This document shows positions 24,739 to 32,857 of a DNA stretch of 36,258 bases, piece after piece (positions within the stretch are counted from its first letter, which is position 1; the number at the start of each line of letters is the position of its first letter). Both the position numbers and the translations under genes were made by a program. The stretch comes from Verrucomicrobiota bacterium. GTDB taxonomy: Bacteria; Verrucomicrobiota; Verrucomicrobiia; Verrucomicrobiales; DEV007. The notes beneath the pieces are model-generated. The model worked only from the letters and a program-made list of their open reading frames with translations. It ran no database searches and was not told the DNA's origin. The stretch is from NCBI GenBank assembly GCA_018970725.1, contig JAGWVU010000047.1:1-36258 (forward strand), read 5' to 3'.

Positions 24739-25158
24739 ATGTCCGCCAGACCAACCATTGTGACACGGGAAGAGGTGATGTTTTTTGACACCGATTGCGG
24801 CGGGGTCGTCCACAACATCGCCTACCTGCGGATGATCGAGACGGCGCGCACCAAACTCGCCGGGCGCATGGGCATGCAATTACGGGACATGGCGGAGCGC
24901 AAGGAATTCCCCGTGGTGGTCCGCACGGAGATCGACTACCGCAAGCCCGCGGTGCTGGGGGACGAATTGGAGATCCACGGTCTGCTGGAGGGGATCGAGG
25001 GCATCCGCTTCTGGATGGCATTCGAGGTGCGCAGGGCTTCCTGCCAGACCCTGCTCATCTCGTGCCGCCAACAACTCGCCCTGGTCCGCATGCCCGCGGG
25101 CAAGCCGCTGCGCCTCCCCGCGGATTGGACGGAGCGCTACCCCGCTCTGGCACGTTGA
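24739..25158 (+). CDS. YbgC/4HBT-type acyl-CoA thioesterase
   Basis: A 139-aa single hot-dog-domain protein. The catalytic region FFDTDCGGVVHNIAYLRMIETARTKL (15-40) matches the 4-hydroxybenzoyl-CoA thioesterase/YbgC family, with Asp17 in the DTD and Gly22. The following EFPVVVRTEIDYRKPAVLGDELEI is also typical. Relatives hydrolyse short or aromatic acyl-CoA, and YbgC proper is linked with the Tol-Pal system, but no tol genes are in this window. The ATG at 24739-24741 was chosen by the family N-terminus and abuts an operator-like palindrome. It opens a rightward run of seven genes. Confidence 0.88.
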   Translation: MSARPTIVTREEVMFFDTDCGGVVHNIAYLRMIETARTKLAGRMGMQLRDMAERKEFPVVVRTEIDYRKPAVLGDELEIHGLLEGIEGIRFWMAFEVRRASCQTLLISCRQQLALVRMPAGKPLRLPADWTERYPALAR

Positions 25159-25172
25159 AAAAAACCTGCCGT

Positions 25173-25224
25173 GCGGCGAATATGCCGCTTGCACTTCGTC
25201 GCGAAAACATTGTATGCACGAAGT
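25173..25224. promoter_or_regulatory. Possible promoter/operator before the GYF_2 gene
   Basis: GCGGC-GAATAT-GCCGC (25173-25188) is followed by a perfect inverted repeat ACTTCGT (25193-25199) and ACGAAGT (25218-25224) with an 18-nt spacer. A weak promoter-like pair TTGCAC (25189-25194), 18 nt, TATGCA (25213-25218) overlaps it. The overlap of promoter and dyad suggests regulation, but each element is weak alone. Confidence 0.35.
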
Positions 25225-25260
25225 AACCACCACGGTTTTCCCTTCAACGCCCCTACCTCC

Positions 25261-25848
25261 ATGGACGACGACGCCGAATTACCGGAGTATCAAATCTTTT
25301 CCATCCTGCGGCAGGGTGAGGAGGAACCGATCGGTCCCTACAGCCAGAACCAGATCGTCCGGCTACTCAACGAGGAGGTGATTCGCCCGTTCGATCTCGT
25401 CTATTATGAGGACCTGGGGACGTGGAAGCCGATCCGTGACGTGTTCGAGATCCACGAGGGGATCTCCAATTTCGTGGACGAAGGTCAGGACAAGCTGGTC
25501 GTCGGCGAAGTCTTCCGGGCCGTCCAACAACTCTTCGGCGCCCAGGAAGAGGTCTATTACATCGCCATCCAGGAAAAAGGCCCCATCCACCTCGGGCCGA
25601 TCACGGCGGTGGCCCTGACCGCGTCGCGTCTGCTGATTGCGAGCCATCGGGCCGGAAAGTTGGAGATGGAGGCCCACCTCTGGCCCGGTGTGGCCAATGC
25701 CCGGCTGATCCGGAAACCCGGGCAACCGTTGGGCGCGTTCCACGTCGACCTGCACTCCGGCACCTCGCTCCAGGTGGAGCGGATCCCGCAAGTTCAGTTG
25801 GAACGCCTCGAACAGGTCGCCAACGATATCCGCACGGCGGGCCACTGA
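25261..25848 (+). CDS. GYF_2 domain protein with PH-like C-terminal domain
   Basis: A 195-aa soluble, acidic protein. Residues 8-60 fit the bacterial GYF_2 domain, an adaptor-like module: YQIFSILRQGEEEPIGPYSQNQI and VYYEDLGTWKPIRDVF. Residues about 95-190 resemble the bacterial PH-like fold: VYYIAIQEKGPIHLGPITAVALTASRLLIAS, then LEMEAHLWPGVANARLI. No signal or membrane helix is seen. The ATG at 25261 fits the start of the GYF_2 domain. The partner ligands of bacterial GYF_2 domains are not known. It lies 102 bp after the thioesterase gene and 62 bp before the ArsR gene. A second GYF_2 protein is encoded at 30642. Confidence 0.7.
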   Translation: MDDDAELPEYQIFSILRQGEEEPIGPYSQNQIVRLLNEEVIRPFDLVYYEDLGTWKPIRDVFEIHEGISNFVDEGQDKLVVGEVFRAVQQLFGAQEEVYYIAIQEKGPIHLGPITAVALTASRLLIASHRAGKLEMEAHLWPGVANARLIRKPGQPLGAFHVDLHSGTSLQVERIPQVQLERLEQVANDIRTAGH

Positions 25849-25850
25849 AG

Positions 25851-25862
25851 TCTCCGCGGAGA
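25851..25862. promoter_or_regulatory. 12-bp perfect palindrome before the ArsR gene
   Basis: TCTCCGCGGAGA starts 3 bp after the GYF_2 gene stop and about 48 bp before the ArsR start. It could be an operator for the adjacent regulator, or the stem of a weak terminator (no T-run follows). ArsR-type regulators often control their own promoter, which is the only basis for this link. Confidence 0.35.
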
Positions 25863-25910
25863 TCGAAATCCGCCCTTTGCACCGCGCGATTCCATGGCAG
25901 ATTGTCCCCG

Positions 25911-27960
<2,050 letters not shown>

Positions 27961-28006
27961 GAGCCTCCGCCCAGCCGCCCCAATCACCCCGACCCCTTAC
28001 CCCGCC

Positions 28007-28573
28007 ATGGATATTGAAGAAGTGATGTTGGAAACCGAGGAAGCGATGGAAAAAACCGTCGAATACCTCGTGCACGAATTCGCCGCGCTGCGCACCGGAA
28101 AGGCTTCCCCCGCCTTGGTCGAGAACATCGACGTCCACGTGCATTCCTACGGCAGCAACAGCAAGCTCAAGCAGCTCGCCATGATCACGACGCCCGAGGC
28201 CAGACTGGTCGTGATCCAACCGTTCGACCCCAGCACCACGTCGGACATCGAGCGCGCCCTGCGGGAAAGCAAACTCGGCATCAACCCGAACTCCGACGGC
28301 CGCGTCATCCGGCTGCCGATCCCCGAACTATCCGAGGAACGCCGCAAGGATATGGTGAAGATCGCCCGCAGCATTGCCGAAGACGCCCGCGTCCGCGTCC
28401 GTGGCGTCCGGCGCGAGGCCATGGAAAAAATCAAGGCCGCCCAGAAGACCAGCGCCATCACCGAGGACGACCAAAAGCTTTACGAAAAGGACGTGCAGAA
28501 ACTGACCGATGGAAGCATCACCAAAATCGATCAGGTTCTCGAGAAGAAGGAAGCCGAAATCATGACCGTCTGA
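28007..28573 (+). CDS. frr: Ribosome recycling factor
   Basis: A 188-aa RRF that, with EF-G, splits post-termination ribosomes. Domain I helices are visible (ETEEAMEKTVEYLVHEFAALRTGKASPALVENI, then VRVRGVRREAMEKIKAAQK) around the beta-sandwich domain II (about 31-105). VIQPFDPSTTSDIERALRESKLGINPNSDG is the standard hinge region. The length matches the usual 185 aa. It is preceded by pyrH, as in most bacteria, and followed 6 bp later by the beta-helix protein gene. The ATG sits after a C-rich leader with no Shine-Dalgarno. Confidence 0.97.
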   Translation: MDIEEVMLETEEAMEKTVEYLVHEFAALRTGKASPALVENIDVHVHSYGSNSKLKQLAMITTPEARLVVIQPFDPSTTSDIERALRESKLGINPNSDGRVIRLPIPELSEERRKDMVKIARSIAEDARVRVRGVRREAMEKIKAAQKTSAITEDDQKLYEKDVQKLTDGSITKIDQVLEKKEAEIMTV

Positions 28574-28579
28574 CCGGCC

Positions 28580-29275
28580 ATGGACGAATCACAACTCTCC
28601 CCGGACGCTTTTTTCGATCTGGCCCGCACCAGACACCCCGGCCTGTTCGCGGAAGGGGAACCGGTCTGGACCGCGTTGTCGCGGATCATCCCCTACCTCG
28701 AGCGTTACGTGGAGGGGTGGGAGGTCGCCGGTAGCGCCCGGGTCAGTCCGCGGGCCGAAATCGGCCACTTCGTGCGGATTGGCGAGGGCACGGTGGTCGA
28801 ACCCTTCGCCACCATCAAGGGTCCGGCTTGGATTGGGGATCAATGCGTGATCCGCAGCGGCGCGTATCTTCGTGAGGGGGTGATCGCCGGGGACGGCGTC
28901 ATGTTCGGCAATTCCTGCGAGTTCAAGAACTGCCTGCTGTTCGACCACGCCGAGGTCCCTCACTTCAACTACGTCGGCGATTCCATCCTCGGTTACAAGG
29001 CCCACCTCGGAGCCGGCGTCATCCTCTCCAACGTCCGCCTCGACCGCCAAACCATCACCGTGGAACTCGGCGGGGAACGCGTTTCCTCCGAACTCCGCAA
29101 GTTCGGAGCCATCGTCGGAGATTTCACCGAGGTGGGCTGCAACAGCGTCATCAGCCCCGGCAGCCTCATCGGCAAACATTGCGTCCTCTACCCGGGCTCG
29201 CAATGGCGCGGTCACCTCGCTTCCCACCGCATCGTGAAGGTCGAACTCCGTCAGGACGTGGTCGAACGGTCCTGA
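28580..29275 (+). CDS. Left-handed beta-helix (GlmU C-domain-like) protein
   Basis: A 231-aa protein with hexapeptide-repeat steps from about residue 45: GSARVSPRAEIGHFVRIGEGTVVEPFATIKGPAWIGDQCVIRSGAYLREGVIAGDG. Then come HFNYVGDSILGYKAHLGAGVILSNVRLD and VGDFTEVGCNSVISPGSLIGKHCVLYPGS. This resembles the acetyltransferase half of GlmU and related sugar-1-phosphate nucleotidylyltransferase/acetyltransferase proteins. The N-terminal pyrophosphorylase domain is missing, replaced by about 45 residues (DAFFDLARTRHPGLFAEGEPVWTALSRI). The His/Asn of HFNYVGD is kept. It starts 6 bp after frr, so it is translated from the same message. Whether it acts as a sugar acetyltransferase or only binds a nucleotide sugar is unclear. 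Confidence 0.8.
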   Translation: MDESQLSPDAFFDLARTRHPGLFAEGEPVWTALSRIIPYLERYVEGWEVAGSARVSPRAEIGHFVRIGEGTVVEPFATIKGPAWIGDQCVIRSGAYLREGVIAGDGVMFGNSCEFKNCLLFDHAEVPHFNYVGDSILGYKAHLGAGVILSNVRLDRQTITVELGGERVSSELRKFGAIVGDFTEVGCNSVISPGSLIGKHCVLYPGSQWRGHLASHRIVKVELRQDVVERS

Positions 29276-29293
29276 CAGCCCTCCGTTCCTCCC

Positions 29294-29959
29294 TCACGGA
29301 CTCAGCCGCTCCAACCGCCACGCCTCCCCTTCCCCATCCCGGGTGAAGACCAGACGGTCGTGCAACCGGCTCGGCCGCCCCTGCCAGAACTCCACCCGCA
29401 CCGGCACCAGGCGATAGCCTCCCCATTGCGGAGGGCGGGGAACCACGCCCGGCTCCGGATATCTCTCCTCATACTCACGGAGACGCTCTTCCAACCATTC
29501 GCGCCCCGGAATCACCCGGCTCTGCAACGAAACCCACGCCCCGATTTGCGCGCCGTGCGGCCGCATCGCGAAGTAGGCGTCGGATTCCTCCTCCGAAACC
29601 AGTTCCACCGTCCCCTCAATGTTCACCTGCCTCTCCAACTCCGCCCAGAGAAATGTAATCCCGGCCCGCGGTTCCTCCCGCAACTGCTCCCCCTTGCGGC
29701 TCTCCCGGTTCGTGAAAAATTGAAAGCCGCGCTCGTCCAGCCCTTTGAGCAACACCGCGCGGGAGGAAACACCACCGGCGGAATTCACCGTGGACAACAC
29801 CATCGCGTTCGGCTCCCGCATCCCGCTCCGCCGCGCCTCGTCGAACCAGCCGTGAAAGTGCGCGAACGGATCCCGGGGGATCTCCGATTCCAGCAGCTGG
29901 TTCCGGGTGTAATCGACGCGAAGGGTCGCCAACGGAGGGGTGGGTGTCGAATCGCTCAT
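29294..29959 (-). CDS. pdxH: Pyridoxine/pyridoxamine 5'-phosphate oxidase
   Basis: A 221-aa FMN enzyme that makes PLP from PNP or PMP. The N-terminal RVDYTRNQLLESEIPRDPFAHFHGWFDEA is followed by MVLSTVNSAGGVSSRAVLLKGLDERGFQFFTNRESRKGEQL (FMN region), FLWAELERQVNIEGTVELV and the C-terminal GYRLVPVRVEFWQGRPSRLHDRLVF. The ATG at 29957-29959 was chosen; a longer frame upstream would overlap the divergent hpt gene start. It converges on the beta-helix protein gene with 18 bp between stops. PLP supplies the hemL and glyA products of this window. Confidence 0.96.
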   Translation of the reverse strand: MSDSTPTPPLATLRVDYTRNQLLESEIPRDPFAHFHGWFDEARRSGMREPNAMVLSTVNSAGGVSSRAVLLKGLDERGFQFFTNRESRKGEQLREEPRAGITFLWAELERQVNIEGTVELVSEEESDAYFAMRPHGAQIGAWVSLQSRVIPGREWLEERLREYEERYPEPGVVPRPPQWGGYRLVPVRVEFWQGRPSRLHDRLVFTRDGEGEAWRLERLSP

Positions 29960-30017
29960 GGGAATCGCGGGTGCATCCGGCCCGCGGAATGCTACGTTCG
30001 GCCAACCCACCGGGATC

Positions 30018-30599
30018 ATGCAACCACTTCCGCGCGAACATCACCTGGCCGATCACCTCGATACCATTCTCCTCAGCGAGGCTCGGATCCGCGCCCGCAT
30101 CATGGACTTGGCCACCGAGATCGAAGCAAATGAATCGACGCACCCCGATCTCACGCTGCTCGTCCTCCTCCACGGCAGTCTCCTCTTCGCCGCCGATCTG
30201 ATGCGCGCCCTCAGCTTGCCCTTGTATCTGGAATCCTTCCGCGTCGCCAGCTACCACGGCGGCACCTCCAGCAGCGGAGCCCTCACCATGGATCCGCGCG
30301 CTCTCGCCGCACTGCGCGGCCGGCACGTCCTCGTCGTCGATGATATCCTCGATACCGGACGCACCCTTTCCGCCGTCACCAGGGCACTCCGGGAGGAGGC
30401 CGGAGCCGCCTCGGTCACCTCTTGCGTCCTTCTCGACAAACGCGTCGCCCGGGCCGTGGAGTTCGAAGCGGATTACGTCGGGTTCCCCATCGGGGATGAC
30501 TTCGTGGTCGGTTATGGCCTTGATTTCGAGGGCCGCTACCGCAACCTCCCTTACATCGCCACCCTGAAGCCGGAAGCAATCCGGGAAACGCGCCGCTGA
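30018..30599 (+). CDS. hpt: Hypoxanthine phosphoribosyltransferase
   Basis: A 193-aa type I phosphoribosyltransferase for purine salvage. The PRPP loop is HVLVVDDILDTGRTLSAVTR. The first loop is VLLHGSLLFAADLMRAL, and the purine-specific region near the end is FPIGDDFVVGYGLDFEGRYRNLPYIATLK. SYHGGTSSSG is the flexible active-site loop. The ATG at 30018 is chosen to give the normal N-terminus; 58 bp separate it from the divergent pdxH start. It is followed by a GYF_2 membrane protein gene on the same strand. Confidence 0.95.
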   Translation: MQPLPREHHLADHLDTILLSEARIRARIMDLATEIEANESTHPDLTLLVLLHGSLLFAADLMRALSLPLYLESFRVASYHGGTSSSGALTMDPRALAALRGRHVLVVDDILDTGRTLSAVTRALREEAGAASVTSCVLLDKRVARAVEFEADYVGFPIGDDFVVGYGLDFEGRYRNLPYIATLKPEAIRETRR

Positions 30600-30641
30600 T
30601 TTTGTCGTTCCGGCCTTCCCGACACTGTGGTAACCGTGAGC

Positions 30642-31223
30642 ATGCATTGGTATTATCTGGACGCGCAGCGGCAGCAGAACCAGACCGACGAAGCCTCCCT
30701 GCGCCAACTGCTGGAGAACGGGACCCTGGAAAAAAGCACCTTGGTGTGGAACGAAACCCTCACCGAGTGGCTCCCCCTCTCCAAGGCCCTCCCCGCGACG
30801 GGGTCCGGGTCCGGAGCCAGCGCGAAATCCCCGGAGCCCCCCCACCCCGATCCAACTCCTTCCCCATCAAACGCCGCGCCGGCGTTTCCCCTGACCGGTT
30901 CCGCCGCCGGGGTCCGCGCCTTCGCCGCCATCCTCTCCGTGAATTCCGGTTGGATCCGCTTTCTCGGCGGCTCCCTGGTCCTGCTCGGCGTTCTCCTCTG
31001 CCTGACCCTCGCGGGCGCCGTGGTCGGCTGGTTGCCAGTCTGGCAGGGCCGGCTCCTCCTGCGGATCGCCCGCCTCTCCGGGGAAGTTCAGGGAAGCGGT
31101 AGCACCACCGGCTTTTCCGAAGCCATGGAATCGGTGAGCACCTTACTGAAGCTCACCGGCATCTCCGTTCTCCTCCTCGCCATCACCGGCGCGGGGGCGG
31201 CCTTCGTCCTCCTTCTCGGTTGA
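30642..31223 (+). CDS. GYF_2 domain membrane protein
   Basis: A 193-aa protein. Residues 1-50 form a GYF_2 domain (MHWYYLDAQRQQNQTDEASL, then NGTLEKSTLVWNETLTEWLPLSKA). A Pro/Ser-rich linker (about 52-85; PEPPHPDPTPSPS) leads to two hydrophobic stretches (about 106-132 and 167-190), with GWLPVWQGRLLLRIARLSGE between. This domain order, GYF_2 then a two-helix module, is frequent in unnamed bacterial proteins. The ATG at 30642 begins the GYF_2 domain; the GTG at 30627 is less likely. It converges on the LOG-family gene. Function unknown; the second GYF_2 protein of the window has a PH-like tail instead. Confidence 0.75.
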   Translation: MHWYYLDAQRQQNQTDEASLRQLLENGTLEKSTLVWNETLTEWLPLSKALPATGSGSGASAKSPEPPHPDPTPSPSNAAPAFPLTGSAAGVRAFAAILSVNSGWIRFLGGSLVLLGVLLCLTLAGAVVGWLPVWQGRLLLRIARLSGEVQGSGSTTGFSEAMESVSTLLKLTGISVLLLAITGAGAAFVLLLG

Positions 31224-31238
31224 GGCGGGAATTCCACC

Positions 31239-31835
31239 TCACCCCAGCCCGGAAGTCTTGCGGTGCACCCATTTCTCCGCCAGCACCGGCTCATAGGCTT
31301 CCAAGCGGTCCAGCAGATCGTCCACCCGGTCCGCACACAAAAGCATCTCCCCGTGCTCGTGGAGGAGGAAGCGCTCCCTCACCATGTGCCGGAGAAATTC
31401 CAGGAACCCGTCAAAGTAACCGGCCACGTTCAACAACCCGCTCGGCTTCCCGTGCTCCTGCAACTGCGCCAACGAAAGCATTTCCGCCAACTCATCCAAC
31501 GTCCCCATTCCGCCCGGAAGCGAGATGAATCCATCGGACAACTCGGCCATCCGCGCCTTCCGGGCATGCATCGTCTCCACCACCTCCAGATGGCTGATTC
31601 CCCGGTGACCCAGCTCCAGCCCGAGCAACCGCTTCGTGATCACCCCGGTGACCTGTCCGCCGGCCGCCAAACAAGCGTCCGCCGCCGCTCCCATCAGTCC
31701 CACCGATCCACCCCCGTAGACGAGCCGGATCCCCCGCCGCGCCAAGGCTTCTCCCAACAACCGGGCAGACTCCACATACTCAGAACGCGCGCCCGGACTG
31801 GAGCCGCAAAACAGGCAGATCGCGGAAAGCTTCAT
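31239..31835 (-). CDS. LOG-family nucleotide phosphoribohydrolase
   Basis: A 198-aa cytoplasmic enzyme. The N-terminal ICLFCGSSPGA is followed by RLVYGGGSVGLMGAAADA. The active-site signature is LPGGMGTLDELAEMLSLAQ, preceded by METMHARKARM-like VETMHARKARMAELSDGF. LOG proteins cleave ribose-5-phosphate from AMP-type nucleotides; in plants this releases cytokinins, and in bacteria the role is often nucleotide housekeeping. The ATG at 31833-31835 is the family start. It is the last gene of the leftward block and lies 44 bp after the small membrane protein gene. Confidence 0.94.
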   Translation of the reverse strand: MKLSAICLFCGSSPGARSEYVESARLLGEALARRGIRLVYGGGSVGLMGAAADACLAAGGQVTGVITKRLLGLELGHRGISHLEVVETMHARKARMAELSDGFISLPGGMGTLDELAEMLSLAQLQEHGKPSGLLNVAGYFDGFLEFLRHMVRERFLLHEHGEMLLCADRVDDLLDRLEAYEPVLAEKWVHRKTSGLG

Positions 31836-31879
31836 GGAAGGGTATTAGCCCTGACCCAGACAGAGCCAGCCGGATCCAA

Positions 31880-31996
31880 TCAGTCTTTCCCCTTGACCAA
31901 GAAAGCGAAACAGATCGCTCCCAATGCCAGGAAGGCGACGGCAACCGTGAGACCGATGACAATGCTCATGCCCCGCATGATGTAATCCCGTTTCAC
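31880..31996 (-). CDS. Small single-helix membrane protein (38 or 32 aa)
   Basis: Not a shadow of a larger gene: it fills the gap between two genes on the same strand. From the GTG at 31994-31996 it reads 38 aa beginning VKRDYIMRGM. From the ATG at 31976-31978 it reads 32 aa: MRGMSIVIGLTVAVAFLALG followed by AICFAFLVKGKD. One strong transmembrane helix is flanked by a positive N-terminus and KGKD at the C-terminus, the layout of real small membrane subunits. It begins 18 bp after the stop of the polytopic membrane protein gene, suggesting co-expression with it. It is not CydX or CcoQ by sequence. No Shine-Dalgarno is obvious at either start. Family unknown. Confidence 0.6.
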   Translation of the reverse strand: MKRDYIMRGMSIVIGLTVAVAFLALGAICFAFLVKGKD

Positions 31997-32014
31997 GCCG
32001 CCGCCACTGAAAAA

Positions 32015-32851
32015 TCATCCCCGTTCTTCAGGGGTCTCCACCCGCCTCAGGCGCCGGGGCTCGGCTCGCAACCGTCTCCGCCTTCCTCCGGCCACCCAGA
32101 CCGCCACAGGCAAGACCGCCAGACCCAGCTTCCCCACCGCCTCCGGCACCCATCGATGCCACAGTTCATGGGCGGACCCTTCCCATCGGACGCCCAACGG
32201 CACGAGCACCGCCGCCAGTCCGGCTCCCACCAGCAGCACCGACCCCGCCAACGCCAGGGGACGGGTCCACAAGCAGACACAGGCACCCATCACCAACCCC
32301 GCCAACAGGTGCACATGGGAAACCCCGCCATGCCCCCCGGGCCAAAACGCCCGCACCGCGCCGAGCCACGTCTCGGGCACTCCGCCCACCCAGCCCATTC
32401 CCAGCAAGGCCCAGGTGCCAAACGCGGCGGTCAACCCGGCCCGCAACAGGAACCGCTCCACAACCGGCCGCCCGGAACCGCTCATCGCCAACGTTGCCGT
32501 GGCCAGAATTCCCCAAACCCGGGTCGTCACCCAACTCCAAACCGGATCCGCCAGCGCCACCCCGGCCACCAGGCTCCCGGTCAAGGGAATCAAGACCAGA
32601 ACGAGCAAAGCCCGCGCCAGCCACTCCGGTCGCCAAAGGACCGTGGCCACTCCGCCCAGCAACCACCCGACCGCCACTCCCGGGGCAAGTCTGTCCCCGG
32701 CGGACGGGGTCAGCCGCAAGAACGACGCCACGCCGGGACACGCTTCCAAAGCAGCGCGATAGGGCGCCTCCCAAAAGAAGTGATCCCATGCGGCCGAGAG
32801 CAGAAAACAGGCGACCGACACCCGCAGCAACCGGCTTAGCAATCGTTCCAT
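32015..32851 (-). CDS. Polytopic membrane protein of unknown function
   Basis: A 278-aa protein with about eight hydrophobic segments. It starts with an amphipathic MERLLSRLLRVSVACFLLSAAWDHFFWEAPY and ends in an Arg-rich cytoplasmic tail (GGRRRRLRAEPRRLRRVETPEERG). Histidines lie next to or within helices (WDHFFW, GHGGVSHVHLLAG, HELWHRW), which might bind metal or haem; this is a guess. I do not recognise the family. It follows the sulfatase gene by 6 bp and precedes the small membrane protein gene by 18 bp, so the three look like one transcription unit. Confidence 0.75.
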   Translation of the reverse strand: MERLLSRLLRVSVACFLLSAAWDHFFWEAPYRAALEACPGVASFLRLTPSAGDRLAPGVAVGWLLGGVATVLWRPEWLARALLVLVLIPLTGSLVAGVALADPVWSWVTTRVWGILATATLAMSGSGRPVVERFLLRAGLTAAFGTWALLGMGWVGGVPETWLGAVRAFWPGGHGGVSHVHLLAGLVMGACVCLWTRPLALAGSVLLVGAGLAAVLVPLGVRWEGSAHELWHRWVPEAVGKLGLAVLPVAVWVAGGRRRRLRAEPRRLRRVETPEERG

Positions 32852-32857
32852 CGCCCC

